From the NCBI GenBank assembly GCA_018677115.1, contig JAHHOC010000163.1, positions 1-5,536 of the forward strand: a stretch of DNA of 5,536 bases. The letters are read 5' to 3'. Of the stretch, positions 1 to 5,536 are shown piece after piece. Source of the stretch: Arenicella sp. GTDB lineage: Bacteria; Pseudomonadota; Gammaproteobacteria; Arenicellales; Arenicellaceae. The position numbers and the translations under genes were made by a program. Below the pieces are notes generated by a model. It saw only the letters and a list, made by a program, of their open reading frames with translations, ran no database searches and had not been told where the DNA came from. The number at the start of each line of letters is the position of its first letter. Position 1 is the first letter of the stretch.

Positions 1-743
1 AATTTAGGCATGCCGCAACAGCGCTCCTTGGGCACCAATTTAATTTCAATGTCGTTGTGCTGGAATACCTTTAAGAAATCGGCCCCCAGGTCCGGCGTGT
101 TGTAATTTCCGTAGCAGGTTGCGTAGAGCGCTACTTTGCCGGTGGTTTCGCCGGCCGCCTTTGCCTCGATAACCGGTCGCGGCAACCCCTCGGTGAGCTT
201 GCGGATATTCTTGCGATGATATTTCGGAACCGGGGCATCCTGGTGCACACCAAAGCTTTTTTCGAACACTGAACGGAAAGTCTTGTTGTTGAGCAGGGCG
301 TTGCCGGTCTGGTTGATTACCGGAATTTTCATCAACTTGGCCATGCCGTCTGTGTTAGTCAGCAACTTGTTACGAAAACTGGTGCCGTTTTCCCTGAAAT
401 GTTGAGCTTTAGCGCGCAGCATCAGGTGTGGAAAATCCACATTCCATTCATGAGGCGGAACATAGGGGCATTTGGTCAGATAGCACAGATCGCACAGGTA
501 GCATTGTTCTACCACTTTCATGTAGTCGTGTTTGGCAACGCCGTCGACTTCCATGGTTGGTGATTCGTCAACCAGGTCAAAAAGGGTGGGGAAAGCGTCG
601 CACAAACTCACGCAGCGACGGCAGCCATGACAAATATCATAGACTCGTTCCAGTTCCGCCTCTAACTCGCTCTTATCCCAGAATAAATCGTTCTTCCAGT
701 CCAGCGGATGACGGGTAGGGGCTTCTAAGCTGCCTTCTCTCAT
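1..743 (-). CDS. Fe-S oxidoreductase, heterodisulfide reductase/GlpC-like (partial, C-terminus off the left edge)
   Basis: Reading the minus strand from the ATG at 743-741 gives an open frame of 247 codons that runs off the window edge. It has two ferredoxin-type cysteine clusters: C38-x2-C41-x2-C44-x3-C48 and C81-x2-C84-x2-C87-x4-C92-P. It then enters a CCG-type cysteine-rich domain (VALYATCYGNY near residues 203-213, ending at ERCCGMPK on the edge). This is the layout of GlpC/HdrD-like electron carriers, which usually have two CCG domains and about 400-450 residues, so the missing part should hold the second domain. Family members commonly sit beside a rubrerythrin (often also DUF3501), as here. 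I infer a role in passing electrons to rubrerythrin or a related redox task; the sequence does not prove the partner. An in-frame TAG lies seven codons upstream, so this ATG is the first possible ATG start, although its ribosome binding site is weak. There is no signal peptide, so it should be cytoplasmic or peripheral to the membrane. Confidence 0.88.
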   Translation of the reverse strand, partial: MREGSLEAPTRHPLDWKNDLFWDKSELEAELERVYDICHGCRRCVSLCDAFPTLFDLVDESPTMEVDGVAKHDYMKVVEQCYLCDLCYLTKCPYVPPHEWNVDFPHLMLRAKAQHFRENGTSFRNKLLTNTDGMAKLMKIPVINQTGNALLNNKTFRSVFEKSFGVHQDAPVPKYHRKNIRKLTEGLPRPVIEAKAAGETTGKVALYATCYGNYNTPDLGADFLKVFQHNDIEIKLVPKERCCGMPK

Positions 744-787
744 GATTGCGTCAGGTATTTTCTATCAATTAAAGTCGTTGCTGCATG

Positions 788-812
788 AAAAGGGCCCACC
801 TCGGTGAGCCCT
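788..812 (-). terminator. Hairpin with U run between rubrerythrin and the Fe-S gene
   Basis: On the minus-strand transcript a stem of nine pairs (AGGGCUCAC with GUGGGCCCU, including one G-U wobble) closes a four-base loop and is followed directly by UUUU. It begins about 40 nt after the rubrerythrin stop and 45 nt before the Fe-S gene start. The form is that of an intrinsic terminator. Because the next gene is co-directional and I see no convincing promoter of its own, partial termination with read-through is likely. That would favour rubrerythrin over the Fe-S protein. Confidence 0.7.
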
Positions 813-852
813 GATCGAGCAGCCATTCAAAATAGCTCTATCAATGCCAGAA

Positions 853-1272
853 TCAATCGTCCAGTGAGTCCAAAGTTTTCTGGAATTTATTGGCATGCGA
901 GCGTTCGGCCTTGGCTAAAGTTTCAAACCAATCGGCAATTTCATCGAACCCTTCATCGCGCGCGTCTTTGGCCATGCCAGGATACATGTCGGTGTATTCG
1001 TGGGTTTCTCCGGCAATAGCCGACTTCAAGTTGTCCTCAGTGCCGCCAATCGGTAGACCGGTAGCTGGATCGCCCACTTCTTCGAGGTATTCCAGGTGCC
1101 CATGGGCATGCCCGGTTTCGCCTTCCGCAGTGGATCGGAAAACCGCCGCGACATCGTTATAACCTTCCACGTCGGCTTTGGCAGCAAAGTATAAGTAACG
1201 GCGATTAGCCTGGGATTCCCCGGCAAACGCATCTTTCAAAGCCTGTTCGGTTTTAGAACCTTTTAAAGACAT
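853..1272 (-). CDS. Rubrerythrin family protein (short form, no rubredoxin domain)
   Basis: This 139-residue ferritin-like diiron protein is expected to reduce hydrogen peroxide to water in the cytoplasm. The ligand set of a rubrerythrin four-helix bundle is visible: E19, E52-x2-H55, E89 with E92, and E123-x2-H126, in the segments [32 protein letters not shown] and KAERSH. The helices span roughly residues 5-35, 37-66, 78-106 and 108-136. The C-terminal rubredoxin domain of classical rubrerythrin (two CxxC pairs, total about 190 residues) is absent and the protein has no cysteine. Electrons must therefore come from another protein, and the Fe-S oxidoreductase encoded next is the obvious candidate (inference). 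The start is firm, since GGAGGA lies 5 nt upstream. oxyR is divergent from it, so peroxide induction is likely. The H55/H57/H59 run is shared with this short subfamily as I recall it. Confidence 0.96.
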   Translation of the reverse strand: MSLKGSKTEQALKDAFAGESQANRRYLYFAAKADVEGYNDVAAVFRSTAEGETGHAHGHLEYLEEVGDPATGLPIGGTEDNLKSAIAGETHEYTDMYPGMAKDARDEGFDEIADWFETLAKAERSHANKFQKTLDSLDD

Positions 1273-1277
1273 GATTG

Positions 1278-1283
1278 TCCTCC
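1278..1283 (-). promoter_or_regulatory. Strong ribosome binding site of rubrerythrin
   Basis: The minus strand reads GGAGGA followed by 5 nt and the ATG. It is the best Shine-Dalgarno match in the window. It fixes the rubrerythrin start and fits a highly expressed gene. Confidence 0.85.
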
Positions 1284-1300
1284 ATAGTTAGATAAATAGA

Positions 1301-1312
1301 TTTAACGTTAAA
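1301..1312. repeat. 12-bp perfect palindrome in the rubrerythrin leader
   Basis: TTTAACGTTAAA is a perfect inverted repeat. It lies between the predicted rubrerythrin transcription start (about 1333) and its ribosome binding site. It could be an operator for a dimeric repressor, or chance in AT-rich DNA. I cannot assign a regulator. Confidence 0.35.
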
Positions 1313-1330
1313 TACTCTGCCTACAGCAAA

Positions 1331-1366
1331 GATAGAGAAATTATAGAGAATATCGTACAATCTATC
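1331..1366. promoter_or_regulatory. Candidate OxyR operator between oxyR and rubrerythrin
   Basis: The divergent spacer has an inverted repeat GATAGA-N24-TCTATC, with another ATAG at 1343-1346 exactly 11 bp after the first. OxyR sites in E. coli consist of ATAG/CTAT elements at 11-bp intervals. The right end (1351-1365) keeps the T, A and CTAT of the consensus half, but the full four-element spacing is not met (30 bp instead of 33 between the outer elements). A possible plus-strand -10 for oxyR, TACAAT (1356-1361), lies inside, so binding here could both activate rubrerythrin and repress oxyR. This is a suggestion, not a firm match. Confidence 0.4.
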
Positions 1367-1369
1367 CAA
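1340..1369 (-). promoter_or_regulatory. Predicted sigma-70 promoter of rubrerythrin
   Basis: On the minus strand a perfect -10 box, TATAAT (1345-1340), follows a weak -35, TTGGAT (1369-1364), with an 18-bp spacer. The predicted start near 1333 gives a leader of about 60 nt. A good -10 with a poor -35 is what an activator-dependent promoter looks like. The ATAG/CTAT elements described separately overlap the -35. Confidence 0.6.
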
Positions 1370-1403
1370 TTAATTATATTTTCGCATCTGATTAAATTAA
1401 TAG

Positions 1404-2306
1404 ATGGCTAACTTACCTACCGTCCGACAGCTCAAGTATCTTTGTGCGTTGGCAGAACATCGCCATTTCCGCAAGGCGGCGGAGTCCTGTTTTGTGTCTC
1501 AGTCAGCGCTCAGCACCGCAATTCACGAGCTTGAATCCAACCTCGGCGTTACCCTGTTCGAACGTGGTTCATCTGTGTTGCTGACACCGATTGGCAGTAA
1601 ACTGGTAGATGAGGCACACAAGGTGCTGACTGAACTGCAGAATATGGTTGAACATGCAGAGCAGTCGCAGGGAGCATTCCAGAGTGACCTGAAGCTCGGT
1701 GTTATTCCAACTATTGCACCATTTTTGCTGCCGAAAATTCTAAAACAGATAAGGGAAAAATACGGCAGTAACAAACTCTATATTCGCGAAGACCTGAGCC
1801 CGAACCTGCTGCAAATGCTGGGCAACGGAGAACTGGATGTACTGTTATTCGCTTTACCTTATGACACGGCTAATTTTCATACCCAGATTCTGTTTGACGA
1901 TGAATTGGTGCTTTGCCTGCCCAGAGACCACACCCTGACGTCAAAGCAGGCAGTATCGATTAACGATTTGAAACAACAGGACATCTTGTTGCTGGAGGAC
2001 GGTCACTGCCTGCGGGATCAATCCCTCAGGGCTTGCAACCTGCACAGCGGCGATCTCAGCATCCCCTACCAGGCCACCAGTCTGAATACGCTGGTGCAAA
2101 TGGTAGTGAACAATGTCGGCATCACCCTGTTACCGGAAATGGCAGTAAATGCCAATATAACGCACGACACGGATGCACAGATCAGGCATATCAGCACCAA
2201 CCGTAACCTTAGCCGATCCATCGCACTGGTATGGCGCAAAAATTCACCGCGGGCAGATGAGTTCAAGCTGTTAGGCGAAATTATTGTAAAGCACTACCAG
2301 GCATGA
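1404..2306 (+). CDS. oxyR: OxyR, LysR-type hydrogen peroxide sensor and activator
   Basis: A 300-residue LysR-type regulator. The N-terminal winged helix-turn-helix (about residues 5-64) contains LAEHRHFRKAAESCFVSQSALS, split here as LAEHRHFRKAAES and CFVSQSALS, as in OxyR proteins. The linker helix (about 65-90) and the ligand-binding domain follow. The redox pair is intact: the segment LLLEDGHCLRDQSLRAC places C202 and C211 eight residues apart, matching E. coli C199 and C208, with H201 beside the peroxidatic cysteine. T103 in GVIPT matches the conserved pocket threonine (E. coli T100). Peroxide should oxidise C202, form a disulfide with C211 and switch on target promoters. An in-frame TAG directly precedes the ATG, which rules out an upstream start; no clear ribosome binding site is seen. 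It is divergent from rubrerythrin, its likely target. Length is normal (E. coli 305). Confidence 0.95.
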   Translation: MANLPTVRQLKYLCALAEHRHFRKAAESCFVSQSALSTAIHELESNLGVTLFERGSSVLLTPIGSKLVDEAHKVLTELQNMVEHAEQSQGAFQSDLKLGVIPTIAPFLLPKILKQIREKYGSNKLYIREDLSPNLLQMLGNGELDVLLFALPYDTANFHTQILFDDELVLCLPRDHTLTSKQAVSINDLKQQDILLLEDGHCLRDQSLRACNLHSGDLSIPYQATSLNTLVQMVVNNVGITLLPEMAVNANITHDTDAQIRHISTNRNLSRSIALVWRKNSPRADEFKLLGEIIVKHYQA

Positions 2307-2316
2307 CTGCCCGTGG

Positions 2317-3534
2317 CTAATCGAAAAAATACTCGATGCCGATCTGGATAAAACTGTTGTCGCGCAATGCGAACAGAAAGTCCCCAGGGTCATCTGAATC
2401 GAAGTAACGCACCTCAATGTTGGCAGTAAAATCAGTAGCGAACCGGGTAGCTGCCTCAACAAATAATCCCTTGCTGCTTGAATCATCCAGGTCTGAAGTG
2501 ACCCCAAATAAGATTTCCGAATCGCTCATGTCATTCAGGGCCAGCCTGGCACCGATAAAAGCATCGTCCTGAAACGGGCCGGTGGCACTCTGCTGGCGTT
2601 CATCCCACGAATATTCGGCCAGCACGCCTAGGTCATAGGAGGTATCAAAGATGCCCACAAAAGTGTATTCCGCGCCGAGGGTCAGGGCCGTAAAGTCCTC
2701 TATAAGAGGATCGTCATGATTACGCCTGATGGTTTCGAGCTTGACCAGCCATGCATCGGTAGTCAACTGAATATCTGCGCCAAACTGGTCTATCTGCGCA
2801 TAGTAGGGCGTTGTGGATCGGGTCGCGGGGTCAAAAAAACGAAACAGGTCGGGTTCACGGGAGGTGCCATGAAACCACGACAGCCCAATTCCCCAATCAC
2901 CTACTGTGTTGCTGTAGCGCAGCGCTAAATCAATATTGTTATCACCCTGCCGTTATTCGAACACCTCGTTATCATTGTCGACAATAATACCGCCGTTCAG
3001 GCGGCCGTCGGCACCGGCAAAGGTTCGGGTACGGAAATAGGGCAGCACAAAGGCATCTACCGTGCCGTAGTCAGCGAAGTACTGGAAGCGCAGCATCGGT
3101 TGACCAAGTTTGTCCTCGCCATCGATGTTTTCCACGCTGTCAGTCTGGTTGATAATGTCGACCAGGTGTTGTGATTCCGTTACCCCCCAGAATACGTGAC
3201 CAATGCCCGCCGAAAACTCCCAGTTTTTTTCCAGGTGGGTCCAGATTAACTGCCGAATATCGGCATGGCTGCGCTCATCGTCCTGTGAATCTATTCTGGC
3301 GAAAGGTTCAAACACCAGTTGGTCATCGCCGTTATTCCAATCGTTGTAAAATTCCAGCTGCAGACGAGCTGAAGTCTGGCCGTGACTGCGGTCTACCAAC
3401 GGGTCATCGTCCCAGAAATAGCGGTGCTCGATTTCAATACTGCCATCCCAGCTGAAATTGGCGGCGGCCGGTTGCACTGACAACAGCGCCACCAGCGCAG
3501 CACGACAGTAATGCTGCAGGCGGAGCGCTTTCAT
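2317..3534 (-). pseudogene. Exported, probably beta-barrel outer membrane protein, interrupted by one in-frame TAA
   Basis: Codons 1-193 encode a protein with a signal peptide (MKALRLQHYCRAALVALLSVQPAAA, likely cut after A25, written here as MKALRLQHYC plus a hydrophobic stretch to AAA). Alternating polar/aromatic strands typical of outer membrane barrels follow. Codon 194 (2955-2953) is TAA. The same frame then stays open for 211 more codons to a TAG at 2319-2317, still barrel-like and ending in IQIGIEYFFD, close to the aromatic C-terminal signature of barrel proteins. The restored product would be about 405 residues. The second half has no Met until far inside, no ribosome binding site and no signal peptide, so it is not a separate gene. 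Its ATG overlaps the LolA-like stop (TGATG), which suggests translational coupling. I recognise a general link of such proteins to LolA-like genes but no exact family; substrate unknown. A sequencing error would restore a normal gene. Confidence 0.8.
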
Positions 3535-4352
3535 CAGCGGGCGCGTTGTAATCTACTCTCGTTGAAGTCGGCTTCGGTCAAGCCAACGTTAAAGGTAAGG
3601 TTTTTGATGAAAATATCGGTGCTCTTGCCGTTTTTGTGATTGACCATGAACTGCTTGTCGGCACGCCAGTATTTGTCCAGGTACAGTTTGTAGTCCTGCA
3701 TGGTCAAAGTCTTGAGCAATGTATCACGGCGATCATAGAAATCGATTTTGTGCACACGTAGATGTTGGTGATCGATCCAAACATGCATGCGTGTATAGCC
3801 GGAGTATTTGTCAGTAGGGCGCATTTCAACTACATGACACATCTGACCGGCGAATTCCTCATCGCGCAGAAAGTTATAGGTGTTCTTTTCGACCTCAAAT
3901 GACGACAGATCCTCGAATGCAAACTCACTGCCAAGGAAAGGACCGGACTTGTTGCGGGAGGCTATCCGCTTAACGCGCTTTAGTGCGGGCAGGTACAGCC
4001 ACTGATCATCCGGTTCGAGGATGTGCGAAAACGATAAAAATGCGGTGCCTTTAACATCCAGCGGTGTATCAAAAATTGTCAGGCCCTTGTCACCGTCACC
4101 ATCAACCTCCAACAATTTATTGCGCATTTGCCGGGTCACTTCCTGGCCCTTTTTATTGCGCAGCACCATGGTAAGTTCGCTCTGCGAATCACCCCAGCCG
4201 ACATCGCGCTTTTTTGCTTCCTTGGCAATGGTCAGGCCTTTTTCCTGACTTGTTTCAACATTCGCTGATGCTGCTATCGCCAACGCCGACAGGCAGAGTA
4301 GCAGTATCATCGCCCGACTCCGGCGAATAATTATTTCTATTACAGTGGTCAT
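3534..4352 (-). CDS. LolA-like 'outer membrane lipoprotein-sorting' periplasmic protein
   Basis: A 272-residue exported protein of the LolA-like superfamily (the family often named outer membrane lipoprotein-sorting protein, PF17131 type). The signal peptide has a basic RRSR, a core of MILLLCLSALAIA and a likely cut after ASA (residue 30). The hallmark block is present: WLYLPALKRVKRI (about 118-130), then NKSGPFLGSEFAFEDLS (about 134-150), followed by alternating strands forming the half-barrel. Mature length is about 242. The family is thought to carry lipids or lipophilic molecules across the periplasm, often with an MMPL/RND transporter and an outer membrane protein. Here the barrel gene follows with a 1-nt overlap, but no transporter is in the window. 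I chose the ATG at 4352 because GGAG lies 6 nt upstream and it gives a proper signal peptide; the frame extends to a GTG at 4400 without a good site. Confidence 0.9.
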   Translation of the reverse strand: MTTVIEIIIRRSRAMILLLCLSALAIAASANVETSQEKGLTIAKEAKKRDVGWGDSQSELTMVLRNKKGQEVTRQMRNKLLEVDGDGDKGLTIFDTPLDVKGTAFLSFSHILEPDDQWLYLPALKRVKRIASRNKSGPFLGSEFAFEDLSSFEVEKNTYNFLRDEEFAGQMCHVVEMRPTDKYSGYTRMHVWIDHQHLRVHKIDFYDRRDTLLKTLTMQDYKLYLDKYWRADKQFMVNHKNGKSTDIFIKNLTFNVGLTEADFNESRLQRAR

Positions 4353-4358
4353 CTGGAT

Positions 4359-4362
4359 CTCC
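4359..4362 (-). promoter_or_regulatory. Ribosome binding site deciding the LolA-like start
   Basis: GGAG on the minus strand with a 6-nt spacer to the ATG at 4352. It supports this start over the GTG 48 nt upstream and over an internal ATG at 4310, whose product would lack the basic residues before the hydrophobic core. Confidence 0.7.
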
Positions 4363-4429
4363 ATAAGTACCGGTGTCCGTATAATACTTAATCGCTGCAC
4401 CGATGGGGTGAAACTTTGCTAAATAAAAA

Positions 4430-5425
4430 TTAATCGGGATCGGAGCTGTTAAACAGTTTAGCTCTGACCGTTGTGCGATATTCGCGTGGCGTGGTGGCAG
4501 AAAAATCCTTAAACAGCTTGGTAAAATAACTCACATCAACATAGCCCACACGATAGGCAATTTCCTTGATGCTGAGATTGCTATTCTGTAACAGGTCCCT
4601 GGCAACGGATAAGCGCCGGCTCTGTAGATATTGAACTGGCGTCATATTGGTAGCGTTTTTAAAACGCCGGCTGAAATTACGTTGGCTCATGCCAAAAAAT
4701 TCTGCCAGGTTTTTCATTGAAATTGCAGCCTTGCTAAGGTGATTTTGCAGCCATAGTTGGGCCTGCAGCATCATTTCATCCGGATGATTGGCGTTTTCTT
4801 CTGCCGAATAGCTCAAGCGGTCGAACGGTTGCCGGACTTCATGTGAAAAATGTCTTGAAAGGTGATCCGACACTTCCTTATTAAAAAACCGTTGTACATG
4901 GTGCAGGGTGAGGTCTGTGAGCGCGTTAACGCTGGCCGCACAGAAGATGTGCCCGGCCTGTGTAATAAAATGCTGGCGTTTCAGTTCGACCAGCGGATAG
5001 TCGCGGGCAAACTGGTCAAAATGGTGCCAATGTGTGGTAGCCGGTTTATCGTTTAACAGTCCGGTTTCGGCTATAAAGCAGACGCCGGTGCCGGTTGAGT
5101 TAATGATCGCACCGTGCTCGTATTGCCAGCGCACCCACTCTACCAGTGCTGAGTTCTGTTTAACCACCGGTCGCGGATTACGCCATAGCGCTGGTAGGTA
5201 AATCATGTCATACACATCACCACTGAGAGGGGCATCCGGGGACAGTGACAAGCCCGAAGGCTGGGTGATGCGCTGGTCGCCATCGGCAACTTTACACAGT
5301 TCAATTTCCGAATCGGCGAATTCGGGATGAATTTTCGCGACTTGCGTGGCGCTGAACAACAACTCGTAGGCATTGGTCAAACTGGTGACCAGCATGTGAG
5401 GTGTTATGACAAAGGCAATGCGCAT
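4430..5425 (-). CDS. GlxA-family AraC-type transcriptional regulator
   Basis: A 331-residue regulator. Residues 1-185 form a DJ-1/PfpI (class I glutamine amidotransferase-like) domain: MRIAFVITP at the start, DMIYLPALW near 73-81, and the block STGTGVCFIAETGLL...ATTHWHHF (110-136), which is typical of GlxA-type regulators. The usual elbow cysteine position appears to be Ser/Thr here, with C116 a few residues on, so catalysis is not expected; the domain probably senses a ligand. Residues 225-320 form the AraC DNA-binding domain with two helix-turn-helix units, KNLAEFFGMSQRNFSRRFK (238-256) and SIKEIAYRVGYVDVSYFTKLFK (285-306, quoted in two parts: SIKEIAYRVGY, VDVSYFTKLFK), and the closing TPREYR. 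It lies 77 bp upstream of the LolA-like gene on the same strand, so it likely controls that operon and itself. Its ligand is unknown. The Shine-Dalgarno site is weak, but M1 fits the domain start. Confidence 0.93.
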   Translation of the reverse strand: MRIAFVITPHMLVTSLTNAYELLFSATQVAKIHPEFADSEIELCKVADGDQRITQPSGLSLSPDAPLSGDVYDMIYLPALWRNPRPVVKQNSALVEWVRWQYEHGAIINSTGTGVCFIAETGLLNDKPATTHWHHFDQFARDYPLVELKRQHFITQAGHIFCAASVNALTDLTLHHVQRFFNKEVSDHLSRHFSHEVRQPFDRLSYSAEENANHPDEMMLQAQLWLQNHLSKAAISMKNLAEFFGMSQRNFSRRFKNATNMTPVQYLQSRRLSVARDLLQNSNLSIKEIAYRVGYVDVSYFTKLFKDFSATTPREYRTTVRAKLFNSSDPD

Positions 5426-5465
5426 GGACTATTCGAGCACAGTAAAAACGGTTATGACCAATTTA

Positions 5466-5533
5466 GCGCATAATATGGCGATATAGCCATACTATTTACG
5501 CCAAAATGGACATATAATTGCCATATTAGCGTA
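5466..5533. promoter_or_regulatory. Cluster of TATGGC/GCCATA repeats upstream of the AraC regulator
   Basis: The plus strand shows TATGGC (5474-5479), its inverse GCCATA at 5486-5491 (stem of 6 with a 6-bp gap) and again at 5520-5525. The longer pair TAATATGGC (5471-5479) and GCCATATTA (5520-5528) is a 9-bp inverted repeat 40 bp apart. A variant ATGGAC (5506-5511) lies between. A plus-strand TATAAT (5513-5518) and a minus-strand TATTAT (5475-5470) could be -10 boxes, both without good -35 boxes. This looks like an operator region for an AraC-type activator, with a possible divergent gene beyond the right edge. Confidence 0.5.
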
Positions 5534-5536
5534 TTT

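Noticed and set aside
428..718. Plus-strand open frame of 96 codons
   Set aside because: It is antisense to the Fe-S oxidoreductase, whose cysteine clusters lie on the other strand; the composition is not protein-like and there is no ribosome binding site.
804..1232. Several short frames on both strands overlapping rubrerythrin
   Set aside because: They are shadows of the clearly conserved rubrerythrin frame.
2300..2311. GGCA-TGAC-TGCC hairpin as terminator between oxyR and the convergent barrel gene
   Set aside because: The stem is only four pairs and no U run follows directly on either strand.
2317..2766. Separate 149-residue gene starting at TTG 2766
   Set aside because: The frame is continuous with the upstream barrel gene back to the TAA at 2953; there is no ribosome binding site or signal peptide, and the barrel pattern extends upstream of the TTG.
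4353..4400. GTG start adding 16 residues to the LolA-like protein
   Set aside because: It would bury the signal peptide behind an odd N-terminal extension and lacks a ribosome binding site; the ATG at 4352 has GGAG at 6 nt.
4353..4429. Internal promoter between the AraC regulator and the LolA-like gene
   Set aside because: A minus-strand TATTAT is present, but there is no -35 at usable spacing, and no terminator separates the genes; not strong enough to list as a feature.
4862..5056. Plus-strand 64-codon frame
   Set aside because: It is antisense to the conserved GlxA-type regulator, with no supporting start signal.
1..5536. CRISPR array, tRNA/rRNA gene, insertion sequence or prophage
   Set aside because: No regularly spaced repeats, cloverleaf sequences, transposase motifs or flanking direct repeats were seen.

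Overview
The window reads as chromosomal DNA of a proteobacterium of mid-range GC, most likely a gammaproteobacterium of marine or related habitat. This rests on a true two-cysteine OxyR, the rubrerythrin/Fe-S oxidoreductase pair, signal peptides and an outer-membrane-type protein (a Gram-negative envelope). I cannot name the genus from the sequence alone. There is no RNA gene, transposon, CRISPR array or integration site.

Left half (1-2306), a peroxide-defence module. An Fe-S oxidoreductase with two cysteine clusters (cut by the left edge) and a short rubrerythrin run on the minus strand, rubrerythrin first. A hairpin followed by a U run lies between them and could make rubrerythrin more abundant than the oxidoreductase. 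Divergent from rubrerythrin is oxyR on the plus strand, with both redox cysteines intact. The 131-bp spacer holds a good minus-strand promoter, ATAG/CTAT elements and a 12-bp palindrome. The simplest model is that OxyR senses H2O2 and induces rubrerythrin, which reduces peroxide with electrons perhaps supplied by the Fe-S partner.

Right half (2317-5425), an envelope operon on the minus strand. In transcription order it has a GlxA-type AraC regulator (DJ-1/PfpI-like domain plus AraC helix-turn-helix), a periplasmic LolA-like protein ('outer membrane lipoprotein-sorting protein' family), and an exported, probably beta-barrel protein whose start overlaps the LolA-like stop as TGATG. The barrel gene is interrupted by one in-frame TAA after codon 193. 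The reading frame then stays open to a normal end, so it looks like a very recent nonsense mutation or a sequencing error. oxyR and this operon converge with a 10-bp gap.

Right edge (5426-5536), the upstream region of the AraC regulator, carries repeated TATGGC/GCCATA elements in both orientations. It also has possible -10 boxes on both strands, so a divergent, co-regulated gene may begin just outside the window.
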